This document shows positions 6,772-12,306 of a stretch of 12,306 nucleotides of DNA, piece by piece. The position numbers were made by a program, and so were the translations under genes. This DNA is from Chloroflexota bacterium (lineage in GTDB: Bacteria; Chloroflexota; Ktedonobacteria; Ktedonobacterales; Ktedonobacteraceae). The notes below the pieces were generated by a model. It did no database searches and had not been told where the DNA came from. It saw only the letters and a list, made by a program, of their open reading frames with translations. Location: NCBI GenBank assembly GCA_005881995.1, contig VBHV01000223.1:1-12306 (forward strand). The letters are read 5' to 3'. Numbering within the stretch: the stretch's first letter is position 1; each line of letters begins with the position of its first letter.

Positions 6772-7007
6772 AGGAGGGAAACCTCCTACAACAAAACCAA
6801 GAGAGAGAAGGAGGATGGCAAAGACACAGACATCTAGACCAGGAAAGCGCTACAAGGACAAGTCACTCTCGGCAAACAAAAGCGTTTGGATCAGAGAGTA
6901 TGCGAGGCAGCAATAGAAGCCGTCTTTGTACCGCTAATACAGTGTAGCCCAATGTGTAGTTACCACATCCGAAGCGAAGTCGACTAAAGGAAAGGGAGAA
7001 CTCCCTT
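6772..7007 (+). mobile_element. Possible non-autonomous IS200/IS605-type mini-element or stand-alone structured RNA
   Basis: The segment runs between two subterminal hairpins: AGGAGG-GAAA-CCTCCT (6772-6787) on the left and AAGGGAG-AA-CTCCCTT (6992-7007) on the right. A 33-codon basic ORF sits behind the left hairpin. The right part (about 6935-7007) is non-coding and foldable: an ATGTG/CACAT stem, then AGTCGACT, then the terminal hairpin. Subterminal hairpins without inverted ends, with a structured right end, are the layout of IS200/IS605 elements and their deletion derivatives, whose right end encodes the TnpB guide RNA. No TnpA or TnpB protein remains. The assignment is pattern-based inference; a transcribed small RNA with the terminator at 7021-7052 is the main alternative. 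Confidence 0.3.
6815..6916 (+). CDS. Possible 33-residue basic peptide or N-terminal remnant of a larger protein
   Basis: Starts with ATG directly behind AAGGAGG and ends at TAG. The product is strongly basic (nine Lys/Arg against two Asp/Glu) and contains SRPGKRYKDKSL and SVWIREYARQQ. It is not recognised. The purine-rich AAGGAGG abuts the ATG with no spacer, which is poor for initiation, so translation is doubtful. The placement between two hairpins suggests the beginning of a transposon-encoded protein whose remainder was deleted, but a genuine small protein cannot be excluded. Confidence 0.25.
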   Translation: MAKTQTSRPGKRYKDKSLSANKSVWIREYARQQ

Positions 7008-7020
7008 GGACATGTGACAT

Positions 7021-7052
7021 GGCTGGTGCCCGGTTGGACACCAGCCACTTTT
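7021..7052 (+). terminator. Rho-independent-like terminator for plus-strand transcripts
   Basis: GGCTGGTG (7021-7028) and CACCAGCC (7039-7046) form a perfect 8-base GC-rich stem with a 10-base loop, followed by ACTTTTC on the plus strand. The T-run favours plus-strand transcription, meaning the putative mini-element or RNA. The dehydratase gene arriving on the minus strand could use the stem, but it has no T-run on that side. Confidence 0.5.
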
Positions 7053-7054
7053 CA

Positions 7055-7996
7055 TTACTGTATCCCATCCTTTCCTGCCCCACACACCAACGCACACACC
7101 TTCTCTGACGGCTCAGTGGTTACTTTCCCTGACAAAAGCGCGGCAATGGCTGCGGCACCGCTCAGTTCGGCGGCGATGCCCATCTCGAACCAGAGCCAGC
7201 GGGCGGCTTCGCGCATCTCTTCGTCGGTTACCAGGACGATATCGTCAACGTTTTGCTGAATGATTTCCAGGTTGATGGGGGCGCTGCGGCGGGGGGCAAG
7301 CGTACCGGCGGTGGTTGTTATCTGAGGCAATTCTACTACTTTGCCTGCTCGCAGGCTTTCGTATAGCGTGGGTGCCCCAACCGGTTCAATGCCTATCACT
7401 TTTATACCTGGTTTCAGGCTCCGTGCTGCTGTACTCACTCCGCTGATCAGGCCGCCCCCGCCGATGGCTACCAGCAGTGTATCGATGCCTGGCGCTGCTT
7501 GCAGGATTTCCAGGCCAATGGTTCCCTGACCGGCAATTACGAGCGGGTCGGCGAAGGGATGGAAGTAGTTCAAGTCTTCCTGCTCGGCAGCTTGCAGGGC
7601 AGCGTGGTTCGCCTCGTCCCAGACGGCTCCCGCGAAGATTACCCTGGCACCCCAGCTCTCCAGCATGTGCGCTTTTACGAGAGGCGTGCTACGTGGCAGG
7701 TAGATGGTAGCGGGGACTTTGGCGAGCCACCCGGCGTAGGCAACTCCTAATCCATGATTTCCACCCGAAGCGGTTACAAGTCCATGTGCTAGCTGTTCCG
7801 GAGTAAGGCTGAGGAGTTTGTTAACGGCGCCTCGCGCTTTAAAAGAGCCGGTAATCTGTAAGCATTCCAGCTTGAGGTAGAGACTCTGGGCGTGGCATAG
7901 CGGTTGCTTGATGGGCGTCGCCTCTACCAGTGGGGTGTGCCGGATGTAGTTTGCAACGCGGGCCTGTGCCGCTTGAATATCTTGTAACTCTATCAC
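7055..7996 (-). CDS. Threonine/serine dehydratase-like PLP enzyme (fold type II)
   Basis: The 313-residue enzyme resembles the catalytic domain of threonine/serine dehydratases, which deaminate Thr or Ser to 2-oxobutyrate or pyruvate. PLP-binding motifs: GSFKARGA with Schiff-base Lys53, SGGNHG (77-82) contacting the cofactor ring, the phosphate-binding loop GGGGL (179-183), and CGAGKDG near the C-terminus (305-311). No ACT regulatory domain follows, so it is a short, catabolic or non-allosteric type; a racemase or another fold-type II deaminase is possible. Translation starts at GTG (7994-7996) with AGGAGG ten bases upstream. An in-frame TGA just upstream rules out extension, and the nearby ATG (8003-8005) is in another frame. 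It follows trpB on the same strand but beyond a terminator. Confidence 0.88.
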   Translation of the reverse strand: MIELQDIQAAQARVANYIRHTPLVEATPIKQPLCHAQSLYLKLECLQITGSFKARGAVNKLLSLTPEQLAHGLVTASGGNHGLGVAYAGWLAKVPATIYLPRSTPLVKAHMLESWGARVIFAGAVWDEANHAALQAAEQEDLNYFHPFADPLVIAGQGTIGLEILQAAPGIDTLLVAIGGGGLISGVSTAARSLKPGIKVIGIEPVGAPTLYESLRAGKVVELPQITTTAGTLAPRRSAPINLEIIQQNVDDIVLVTDEEMREAARWLWFEMGIAAELSGAAAIAALLSGKVTTEPSEKVCALVCGAGKDGIQ

Positions 7997-8006
7997 TGAT
8001 TTTCAT

Positions 8007-8026
8007 CCTCCTGACAAAAAATTGTC
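8007..8026 (-). promoter_or_regulatory. Ribosome binding site and small hairpin deciding the GTG start
   Basis: AGGAGG (8007-8012, minus strand) lies ten bases before the GTG at 7996. Directly upstream, GACAA and TTGTC (8013-8017 and 8022-8026) can form a 5-base stem with a 4-base loop. Confidence 0.5.
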
Positions 8027-8082
8027 TGTGTGCTAGGATTTTGCCACGAATTGATGAAATTTGCCAGTGGCCACTTCTACGA

Positions 8083-8114
8083 AAAATGGAAAGGGCGATT
8101 CAAATGAACCGCCC
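8083..8114 (-). terminator. Rho-independent terminator of trpB
   Basis: On the minus strand, GGGCGGTTCA (8105-8114) and TGAATCGCCC (8093-8102) form a 10-base stem with one G-U pair, followed by TTTCCATTTTTC. It lies 33 bases after the trpB stop and separates trpB from the dehydratase gene. Confidence 0.75.
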
Positions 8115-8146
8115 CTCAAGATATCCAGTCAGTTGTATTGCTTACG

Positions 8147-9517
8147 TTACACTACCTGAGGCATGCGCTGCTGCGCCTCTGCTACTGCCTCGGCTGGATA
8201 CTCGTAGTCCTGCAACTTTCCGGCGAAGTAGGCATCGTAGGCGCCCATGTCGAAGTGGCCGTGACCGCTCAGGTTGAAGAGGATGACGCGGGATTCACCG
8301 GCCTGTTTTGCTTCCAGAGCTTCGTCGATTACAGCGCGAATCGCATGGCCAGCTTCGGGAGCGGGTACAATGCCCTCGGTGCGGGCAAATTGGACGGCGG
8401 CCTCGAATGTTGGGTTCTGATGATATGCGCGAGCCTCGATAATGTCCGCTTCGTGAAGTTGTGAGACCAGTGGGGACATGCCGTGATAGCGCAGTCCACC
8501 GGCGTGAATGCCCGGCGGTATGAAATCGTGACCGAGGGTGTGCATCTTCACGAGTGGGGTCATACCGACGGTGTCGCCAAAGTCATAGGCGTAGACGCCC
8601 TTGGTCAGGCTGGGGCAGGCCATCGGTTCCGCTGCCAGGATACGAGTCTTCAGGCCTTCGCGTAGTTTTTTGCCGACGAAGGGGAAAGCGATGCCCGCGA
8701 AATTGCTGCCGCCACCTGTACACGCAATCACGATATCCGGGTAATCGCCTGCGCGCTCCATCTGGAGCAGAGCTTCTTCCCCGATGATGGTCTGGTGCAT
8801 CAGGACGTGATTAAGGACACTGCCCAGCGAATATTTGGTGGTGCCACCGCTCATCGCTGCTACTTCTACTGCCTCGCTGATGGCGATGCCCAGGCTGCCC
8901 ATATTCTCCGGGTCTTGTGCCAGGATGCTGCGCCCGGCATTGGTGAGATTGGTGGGACTGGCATGAACCGTAGCCCCGAAGGTTTCCATGAGATTCCTGC
9001 GGTAAGGTTTCTGCTGGTAGCTGATCTTGACCATGAAGATTTCGATTTCCATGTTGAAGAACGCGCCCGCCATTGCCAGCGCTGATCCCCATTGTCCTGC
9101 ACCCGTCTCGGTGGAGAGCTTCTTGACACCCTCTTCTTTGTTGTAAAAGGCCTGGGCTACTGCCGTGTTGGGCTTATGGCTTCCGGCGGGGCTCACGCCC
9201 TCATATTTGTAATAAATACGCGCGGGGGTATCGAGCGCCTTCTCCAGACGACGCGCCCGGTAGAGCGGGCTGGGCCGCCACTGGGTATAGACCTGGCGAA
9301 TCGGCTCCGGGATGTCGATGTAGCGCTCTGTGCTAACTTCCTGCATAATCAGCGCCATCGGAAATAAGGGGGCAAGGTCGGCAGGCCCAACCGGCTGGTG
9401 GGTGCCAGGATGCAAGACCGGGGCTGGAGGGTTCGGCAGGTCTGCCACGATGTTGTACCAGGAACGGGGCATTTCATCTTCGTTTAGAAGGAACTTGGTG
9501 TGAACGTTGTCAGGCAT
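8147..9517 (-). CDS. trpB: Tryptophan synthase beta chain, TrpB2 type
   Basis: A PLP enzyme joining indole and L-serine to form tryptophan. The 456 residues, longer than the usual TrpB1 of about 400, and the extended N-terminus with WYNIVADLP (20-28) and [13 protein letters not shown] (81-93) are typical of the TrpB2 subfamily. PLP Lys115 sits in GSHKPNTA, the catalytic Glu in TETGAGQWG (136-144), the phosphate loop in CTGGGSN (266-272), and SGHGHFD (417-423) near the C-terminus. No trpA or other trp gene lies nearby, and TrpB2 proteins usually do not pair with TrpA in the TrpB1 manner. Indole salvage or serine deamination is therefore as likely as de novo synthesis. The start is supported by AGAGGAG six bases upstream. 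It has its own promoter and terminator. Confidence 0.94.
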   Translation of the reverse strand: MPDNVHTKFLLNEDEMPRSWYNIVADLPNPPAPVLHPGTHQPVGPADLAPLFPMALIMQEVSTERYIDIPEPIRQVYTQWRPSPLYRARRLEKALDTPARIYYKYEGVSPAGSHKPNTAVAQAFYNKEEGVKKLSTETGAGQWGSALAMAGAFFNMEIEIFMVKISYQQKPYRRNLMETFGATVHASPTNLTNAGRSILAQDPENMGSLGIAISEAVEVAAMSGGTTKYSLGSVLNHVLMHQTIIGEEALLQMERAGDYPDIVIACTGGGSNFAGIAFPFVGKKLREGLKTRILAAEPMACPSLTKGVYAYDFGDTVGMTPLVKMHTLGHDFIPPGIHAGGLRYHGMSPLVSQLHEADIIEARAYHQNPTFEAAVQFARTEGIVPAPEAGHAIRAVIDEALEAKQAGESRVILFNLSGHGHFDMGAYDAYFAGKLQDYEYPAEAVAEAQQRMPQVV

Positions 9518-9554
9518 GGTTAGCTCCTCTCGTAGCTTCCAAAAATAAGCAGAC

Positions 9555-9587
9555 GCACGGCTTTATGTGTTGTATCGTAAGCCGTGC
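9555..9587. promoter_or_regulatory. Inverted repeat around the trpB -10 box (operator or leader hairpin)
   Basis: GCACGGCTT (9555-9563) and AAGCCGTGC (9579-9587) are perfect 9-base arms 15 bases apart. One arm lies in the promoter spacer, the other in the first transcribed bases, with the -10 box between. This is the layout of a repressor operator. It does not match the TrpR operator. Alternatively it ends readthrough from the upstream epimerase locus (a TTATTTTT run follows about nine bases later). Confidence 0.5.
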
Positions 9588-9602
9588 TATCTTGAATGTC
9601 AA
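9574..9602 (-). promoter_or_regulatory. Promoter of trpB
   Basis: On the minus strand, perfect TTGACA (9597-9602), a 17-base spacer and TACGAT (9574-9579). The leader to the ATG at 9517 is about 50 bases. Confidence 0.55.
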
Positions 9603-9606
9603 GTTT

Positions 9607-10564
9607 TCATGCGGATAAAATCGTGTCTTCAGCTGCGTAATCAAAGTCTTTGGGATCAATTTGTGCGGGGGGATGTGCTCGTTCCCAATTGACGGTGCGT
9701 TGAATAGCTTCATCGATGTCTATGTGCTCTTTGTATCCCAGTTCCTGACGGATACGGGAAGAATCGACGACGATATGCTGTTCCGCGTTGATGCCCCATT
9801 GTAGAGGTTCTGGCAAACGTCCTTGAGGTATGGTGACAATCTTTCCTTGCCAGCCCGCGGCCTCTCCAATTTTGCTGATCCATTCGGCCATGGTAAAGGT
9901 GAAAGGTTCTCCGACGTTGTAGATACGGCCAGCCGCGCGCTCCTCGGTTGCGGCCAGGGCGACGGCGGCGGCGACGTTCTCTACGTAGCCGTGCGTCCAT
10001 TTCCATTGTGCTTCGGCTTCGTCGAGCAGGATGGTGGGGCGGTGGTCATCCATGCGTTTGAGGAACCTGAACATGCGGCGCTGGTAATCACCCGGCCCAT
10101 AGACCATCGGCAGGCGCAGGATGGTGCCGGGGAGACTGGGGTCGCCCATGACGACGCGCTCAACCAGGATTTTGTCGTAATCATCCTGCCGTGTTTGGGG
10201 ATCATCCGCATTTCTCGGGGGTGCCAGATTCTTTGCGGTTGACCCGTCCGAAGGCGCGGTAGACATCCTGGCTGCTGATGGAGACAACGCGGCGCGCGAT
10301 GCCGCTGAAAGTGCGCATGACTTCCTGGGCATCTTGCTCGCCAGAGGGAATCATGTCCAGCACAAGCTCGGGTTCAGTCTTTTGCAGCGTGCTGGCCATC
10401 TCGGTGAGGGGGCGACGGTCTCCCAGAATCTCCTGCACGCTATCTGGTAGGTCGGTGGGTGTCTGGCCGCGATGAAATACGGTGATATTGTGACCCTGCG
10501 CGTGGAGGGTGCGCACAACCAGTGGACCCATGAAGTTTGTGCCGCCGATGACGAGAATACGCAT
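9607..10564 (-). pseudogene. NAD-dependent epimerase/atypical SDR, split by a +1 frameshift
   Basis: An atypical extended short-chain dehydrogenase. The first frame, from ATG 10564, gives the Rossmann start MRILVIGGTNFMGP (nucleotide-binding Gly at 7, 8 and 13), then FHRGQ and SISSQDVYRAFGR, and ends at a TGA (10202-10204) after 120 residues. The second frame continues the same fold to 9607: DDYDKILVERVV, RLPMVYGPGDYQRR, THGYVENVAAAVALA, GRIYNVGEPFT. Removing one base from the run of five G at 10217-10221 joins the halves into about 318 residues, a normal family length, with T115-P116 at the junction. The Tyr-Asp-Lys around DDYDK replaces the classic YxxxK, as in CSP41-like atypical SDRs. Start site AAAGGA is seven bases upstream. 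Either a recent pseudogene or a sequencing error in the homopolymer; both halves are otherwise intact. Confidence 0.8.
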
Positions 10565-10585
10565 AGTGTGTTCCTTTCTAGTCTA

Positions 10586-10617
10586 TAGGTATGTAATGTT
10601 ATTGATAACGATACCTA
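10586..10617. promoter_or_regulatory. Nested palindrome upstream of the epimerase gene
   Basis: TAGGTAT (10586-10592) and ATACCTA (10611-10617) are perfect outer arms. Inside them GTTATTGATAAC (10598-10609) is a second palindrome. The TGATAACGATA stretch is loosely Fur/Zur-like, but no regulator can be assigned. It overlaps the proposed -10 box of the epimerase promoter. Confidence 0.45.
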
Positions 10618-10636
10618 CTTTTGGCATAGCTTACAA
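10608..10636 (-). promoter_or_regulatory. Possible promoter of the epimerase gene
   Basis: On the minus strand, TTGTAA (10631-10636), a 17-base spacer and TATCGT (10608-10613). Modest match; its position over the nested palindrome supports it. Confidence 0.35.
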
Positions 10637-10644
10637 CAATGAAA

Positions 10645-10692
10645 ATATGCTGAAAGCATATGTTGTGTGTGATCTATGCTGTTAGCATAGAT
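10645..10692. promoter_or_regulatory. Twin palindromes TATGCT-N3-AGCATA
   Basis: ATATGCT-GAA-AGCATAT (10645-10661) and ATCTATGCT-GTT-AGCATAGAT (10672-10692) share the core TATGCT-N3-AGCATA. Their centres are 29 bases apart, nearly three helical turns, as in tandem operators. They lie upstream of the epimerase promoter and about 135 bases before the divergent kinase promoter. Neither is followed by a T-run, so termination is unlikely. Confidence 0.5.
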
Positions 10693-10826
10693 GCTAAATC
10701 GCCGCTATTACCGAGGCCTGGTGGCGTAGTCTTCAGATTGAGATCGCCAATAACACGAGGGTAGCGCCTATAATGACGCCCATATCCGGGAGGGTATTTC
10801 CCCGCGTTCCCTCGCTTTAGTTTATA
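10693..10826. other. Intergenic stretch between the twin palindromes and the kinase promoter
   Basis: No ORF of note. It contains an isolated TATAAT (10769-10774) without a matching -35 box and a loose long-range stem CGAGGG/CCCTCG (10756-10761 with 10809-10814). No function is assigned. Confidence 0.3.
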
Positions 10827-10855
10827 TTGACATCACCCATGCTTCACCTTACAAT
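10827..10855 (+). promoter_or_regulatory. Strong promoter of the kinase gene
   Basis: Perfect TTGACA (10827-10832), a 17-base spacer and TACAAT (10850-10855). Initiation near 10862 leaves a short leader of about 38 bases before the ATG at 10900. Confidence 0.8.
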
Positions 10856-10899
10856 GAAAAAGGCCACTTTTAGCTATTGTTTGTGATGAAGGAATTATT

Positions 10900-12306
10900 A
10901 TGCCTCGTTGCTCTAACCCTCGATGTAATGCTGATTACCCGCCGGGAACGTTCAAGTGCATCAATCCGTTCTGCCTGTGTTTGTTGCCTGAAGCGCTGGT
11001 CGCGGGGCGCTACCGGATTGAGACGCTGGTGGGTCTTGGCGGCATGGGAGCGGTTTATCGCGCCAGCGATACATTCGAGATGCAGCAGGTAGCGCTTAAA
11101 GTTTTTTCAATTACACATAAAAATGTAGACGAGGCGGTGGCGGTCGAGCGGTTCCGGCGCGAGGCTCGCTACGCCCACCAGCTGCGGCATAACAATATCG
11201 TGCCGGTCCTCAATTTTGGGCAGGATGGCCCTCTGCTCTATCTCGTGATGCCGTTGATTACGGGCGGCACACTGAAAGCGTTGTTGAAGGCGGAACGGCC
11301 GCTGCCGCTGGGACTGGCGCTGCGGTACCTGGGCGAACTGGCAGATGCCATTGACGCCATCCACGCGCATCCGCAGAACATTGTGCATAGGGATATCAAG
11401 CCTTCTAATCTGCTCATTCACCAGGATGATGGGCGGCTAATGATCGCGGATTTTGGCATCGCGCGCGCTATGCAGAAGGAGCGCCCCCTGACGCAGGGTG
11501 GCTTTGCATTGGGCACCGAGAATTATACCGCGCCTGAACAGGGTATGGGGCATCCCGAACCCGCCAGTGATATCTATGCGGTGGGGGTAGTGGCCTATCA
11601 AATGCTGACGGGTTTGCTGCCGTTCCAGGCCATCGTGCGCAGTCGCATGGCGGTACTTCCAGCCCCCAGCGAACTCAACCCTCTGCTCAATCCGGCTGTC
11701 GATGCCGCTGTGTTACGCGCAACTGATCCCGATCCGGTGAAACGTTTCAATTCGGCGCGAGAATTTGCTGACGCGGTCAAGGGCGCCTTGAAATCGACAG
11801 CCGCTGCTCATACGCCAACGCTGCAGGTGGCAGCCGGGAACGCGAATGTGGTTGTGCGCACCATCATCCGGGAAAATCCCTGTGGCGCCTGTGGGCAGGA
11901 AAATCGGCGCAGCTCGCGTTACTGCCGGCGCTGCGGGCATAAGCTGGATGATACTTCGCCGCTGGTGACGGATGTGTGCCAGGTTGGATACGTGAGCGAT
12001 ACCGGGCGTCGTTATGTGGCGGAAGAGAACGAGGATATGCTGCTGATTGTGCAGGGATTATGCGCTAATCTCGCACCGCCTCCACGCCCATTTGGGCTGT
12101 TTACCGTCGCGGATGGCCTACGCGGGCCGCTGGGGAAAACAGCGGGCGGGCACGAGGCCAGCCGCCTGGGGATAGAGACTGTGACCGATGTACTCTTACC
12201 CCTGCTGGCAACGCCCTTACCCTCTTCCTCAACCTTATCACCTGGAGGCGGCTCATCCATTGTGCGCGGCGGTATTTTGCCGGGCGGCTATATACCCGCG
12301 CCGGAC
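10900..12306 (+). CDS. Hanks-type Ser/Thr protein kinase with zinc ribbons and a PP2C-like phosphatase domain (partial, C-terminus outside window)
   Basis: 469 codons are open to the window end. Order of modules: an N-terminal Cys cluster (C4, C9, C20, C25, C27), probably zinc-binding. Kinase domain at about 37-295: G-loop GLGGMGAVY (45-53), VALK with Lys67, HRDIKPSN (163-170; catalytic D165), DFG (184-186), APEQ (211-214), SDIYAVGV (223-230); the usual GTPxYMAPEQ reads GTENYTAPEQ. A zinc ribbon CGAC-CRRC (C328, C331, C342, C345) follows. From about 360 the sequence resembles the start of a PP2C phosphatase: SDTGRR, the acidic NED (377-379), and VADGLRG (403-409) in place of VADGMGG, with D405 as candidate metal ligand. 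No transmembrane helix is seen, so it is presumably cytosolic. ATG 10900 has AAGGA six bases upstream. It could set and reverse phosphorylation of shared targets or of itself; the phosphatase part is inferred from an incomplete domain. Confidence 0.9.
   Translation, partial: MPRCSNPRCNADYPPGTFKCINPFCLCLLPEALVAGRYRIETLVGLGGMGAVYRASDTFEMQQVALKVFSITHKNVDEAVAVERFRREARYAHQLRHNNIVPVLNFGQDGPLLYLVMPLITGGTLKALLKAERPLPLGLALRYLGELADAIDAIHAHPQNIVHRDIKPSNLLIHQDDGRLMIADFGIARAMQKERPLTQGGFALGTENYTAPEQGMGHPEPASDIYAVGVVAYQMLTGLLPFQAIVRSRMAVLPAPSELNPLLNPAVDAAVLRATDPDPVKRFNSAREFADAVKGALKSTAAAHTPTLQVAAGNANVVVRTIIRENPCGACGQENRRSSRYCRRCGHKLDDTSPLVTDVCQVGYVSDTGRRYVAEENEDMLLIVQGLCANLAPPPRPFGLFTVADGLRGPLGKTAGGHEASRLGIETVTDVLLPLLATPLPSSSTLSPGGGSSIVRGGILPGGYIPAPD

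Noticed and set aside
7021..7046. Hairpin as terminator of the dehydratase gene
   Set aside because: On the minus strand the stem is not followed by a T-run; the T-run is on the plus side, so it was assigned to plus-strand transcripts.
10202..10236. Programmed ribosomal frameshift in the epimerase
   Set aside because: The zero-frame stop is not adjacent to the slip site and no stimulatory structure or internal Shine-Dalgarno was seen; mutation or sequencing error is simpler.
9823..10242. 139-codon plus-strand frame opposite the epimerase
   Set aside because: It is antisense to well-conserved SDR sequence, and its translation shows no domain.
10645..10692. Twin palindromes as a CRISPR mini-array or terminators
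   Set aside because: The copies differ outside the core, there are only two, and there are no spacers of fixed size or T-runs.
10769..10774. Perfect TATAAT as a second kinase promoter
   Set aside because: No acceptable -35 box at 16-19 bases upstream, and a much better promoter lies at 10827-10855.

Overview
The window reads like a chromosomal stretch of a soil-type Chloroflexota bacterium, most plausibly a Ktedonobacteria relative. This is inferred from three things: moderate-to-high GC, a Hanks-type kinase carrying zinc ribbons, and short interspersed inverted repeats with ends of the type CCAGGGCGACCGC. No rRNA or other marker gene confirms it. No tRNA, rRNA or CRISPR array was found.

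Left part (1-1680, minus strand): a manganese/iron homeostasis operon. A DtxR/MntR-type metalloregulator with a C-terminal FeoA-like domain is followed, with an ATGA start/stop overlap, by an Nramp-family divalent metal transporter cut by the window edge. A strong promoter (TTGACA-18-TAAAAT) carries a 26-bp near-perfect palindrome from the -10 box across the expected start of transcription. This predicts autoregulation of the operon by the metal-loaded regulator.

Middle-left (1757-5462): a leaderless GxGYxYP-family putative glycoside hydrolase (minus strand) sits between two inverted-repeat elements that share outer ends. To its right a 4-coumarate/long-chain acyl-CoA ligase (plus strand) has its own promoter and a structured 5' UTR. 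Convergent with it is an eight-segment membrane protein of unknown function with a TATAAT promoter and a hairpin at the transcript start.

Centre (6449-7054): about 600 bases with no sizeable gene. They hold an imperfect inverted repeat, a pair of direct repeats, a 33-codon basic ORF between two hairpins, and a terminator-like hairpin. This may be a degenerate, non-autonomous IS200/IS605-type element or a stand-alone structured RNA.

Right part (7055-10564, minus strand): two fold-type II PLP enzymes in tandem, a serine/threonine dehydratase-like protein (GTG start) and a TrpB2-type tryptophan synthase beta chain without a neighbouring trpA. A terminator lies between them, and trpB has a promoter with a 9-bp inverted repeat around its -10 box. 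Upstream lies an atypical SDR (NAD-dependent epimerase-like) split by a +1 frameshift at a run of five G.

Right edge (10565-12306): an intergenic region rich in palindromes, including two copies of TATGCT-N3-AGCATA, separates the epimerase from a divergent, strongly promoted gene. That gene encodes a Hanks-type Ser/Thr kinase flanked by Cys-rich zinc-ribbon modules and followed by what looks like the start of a PP2C-type phosphatase domain: a kinase and a phosphatase in one polypeptide, cut by the window end. This is the most interesting protein here.
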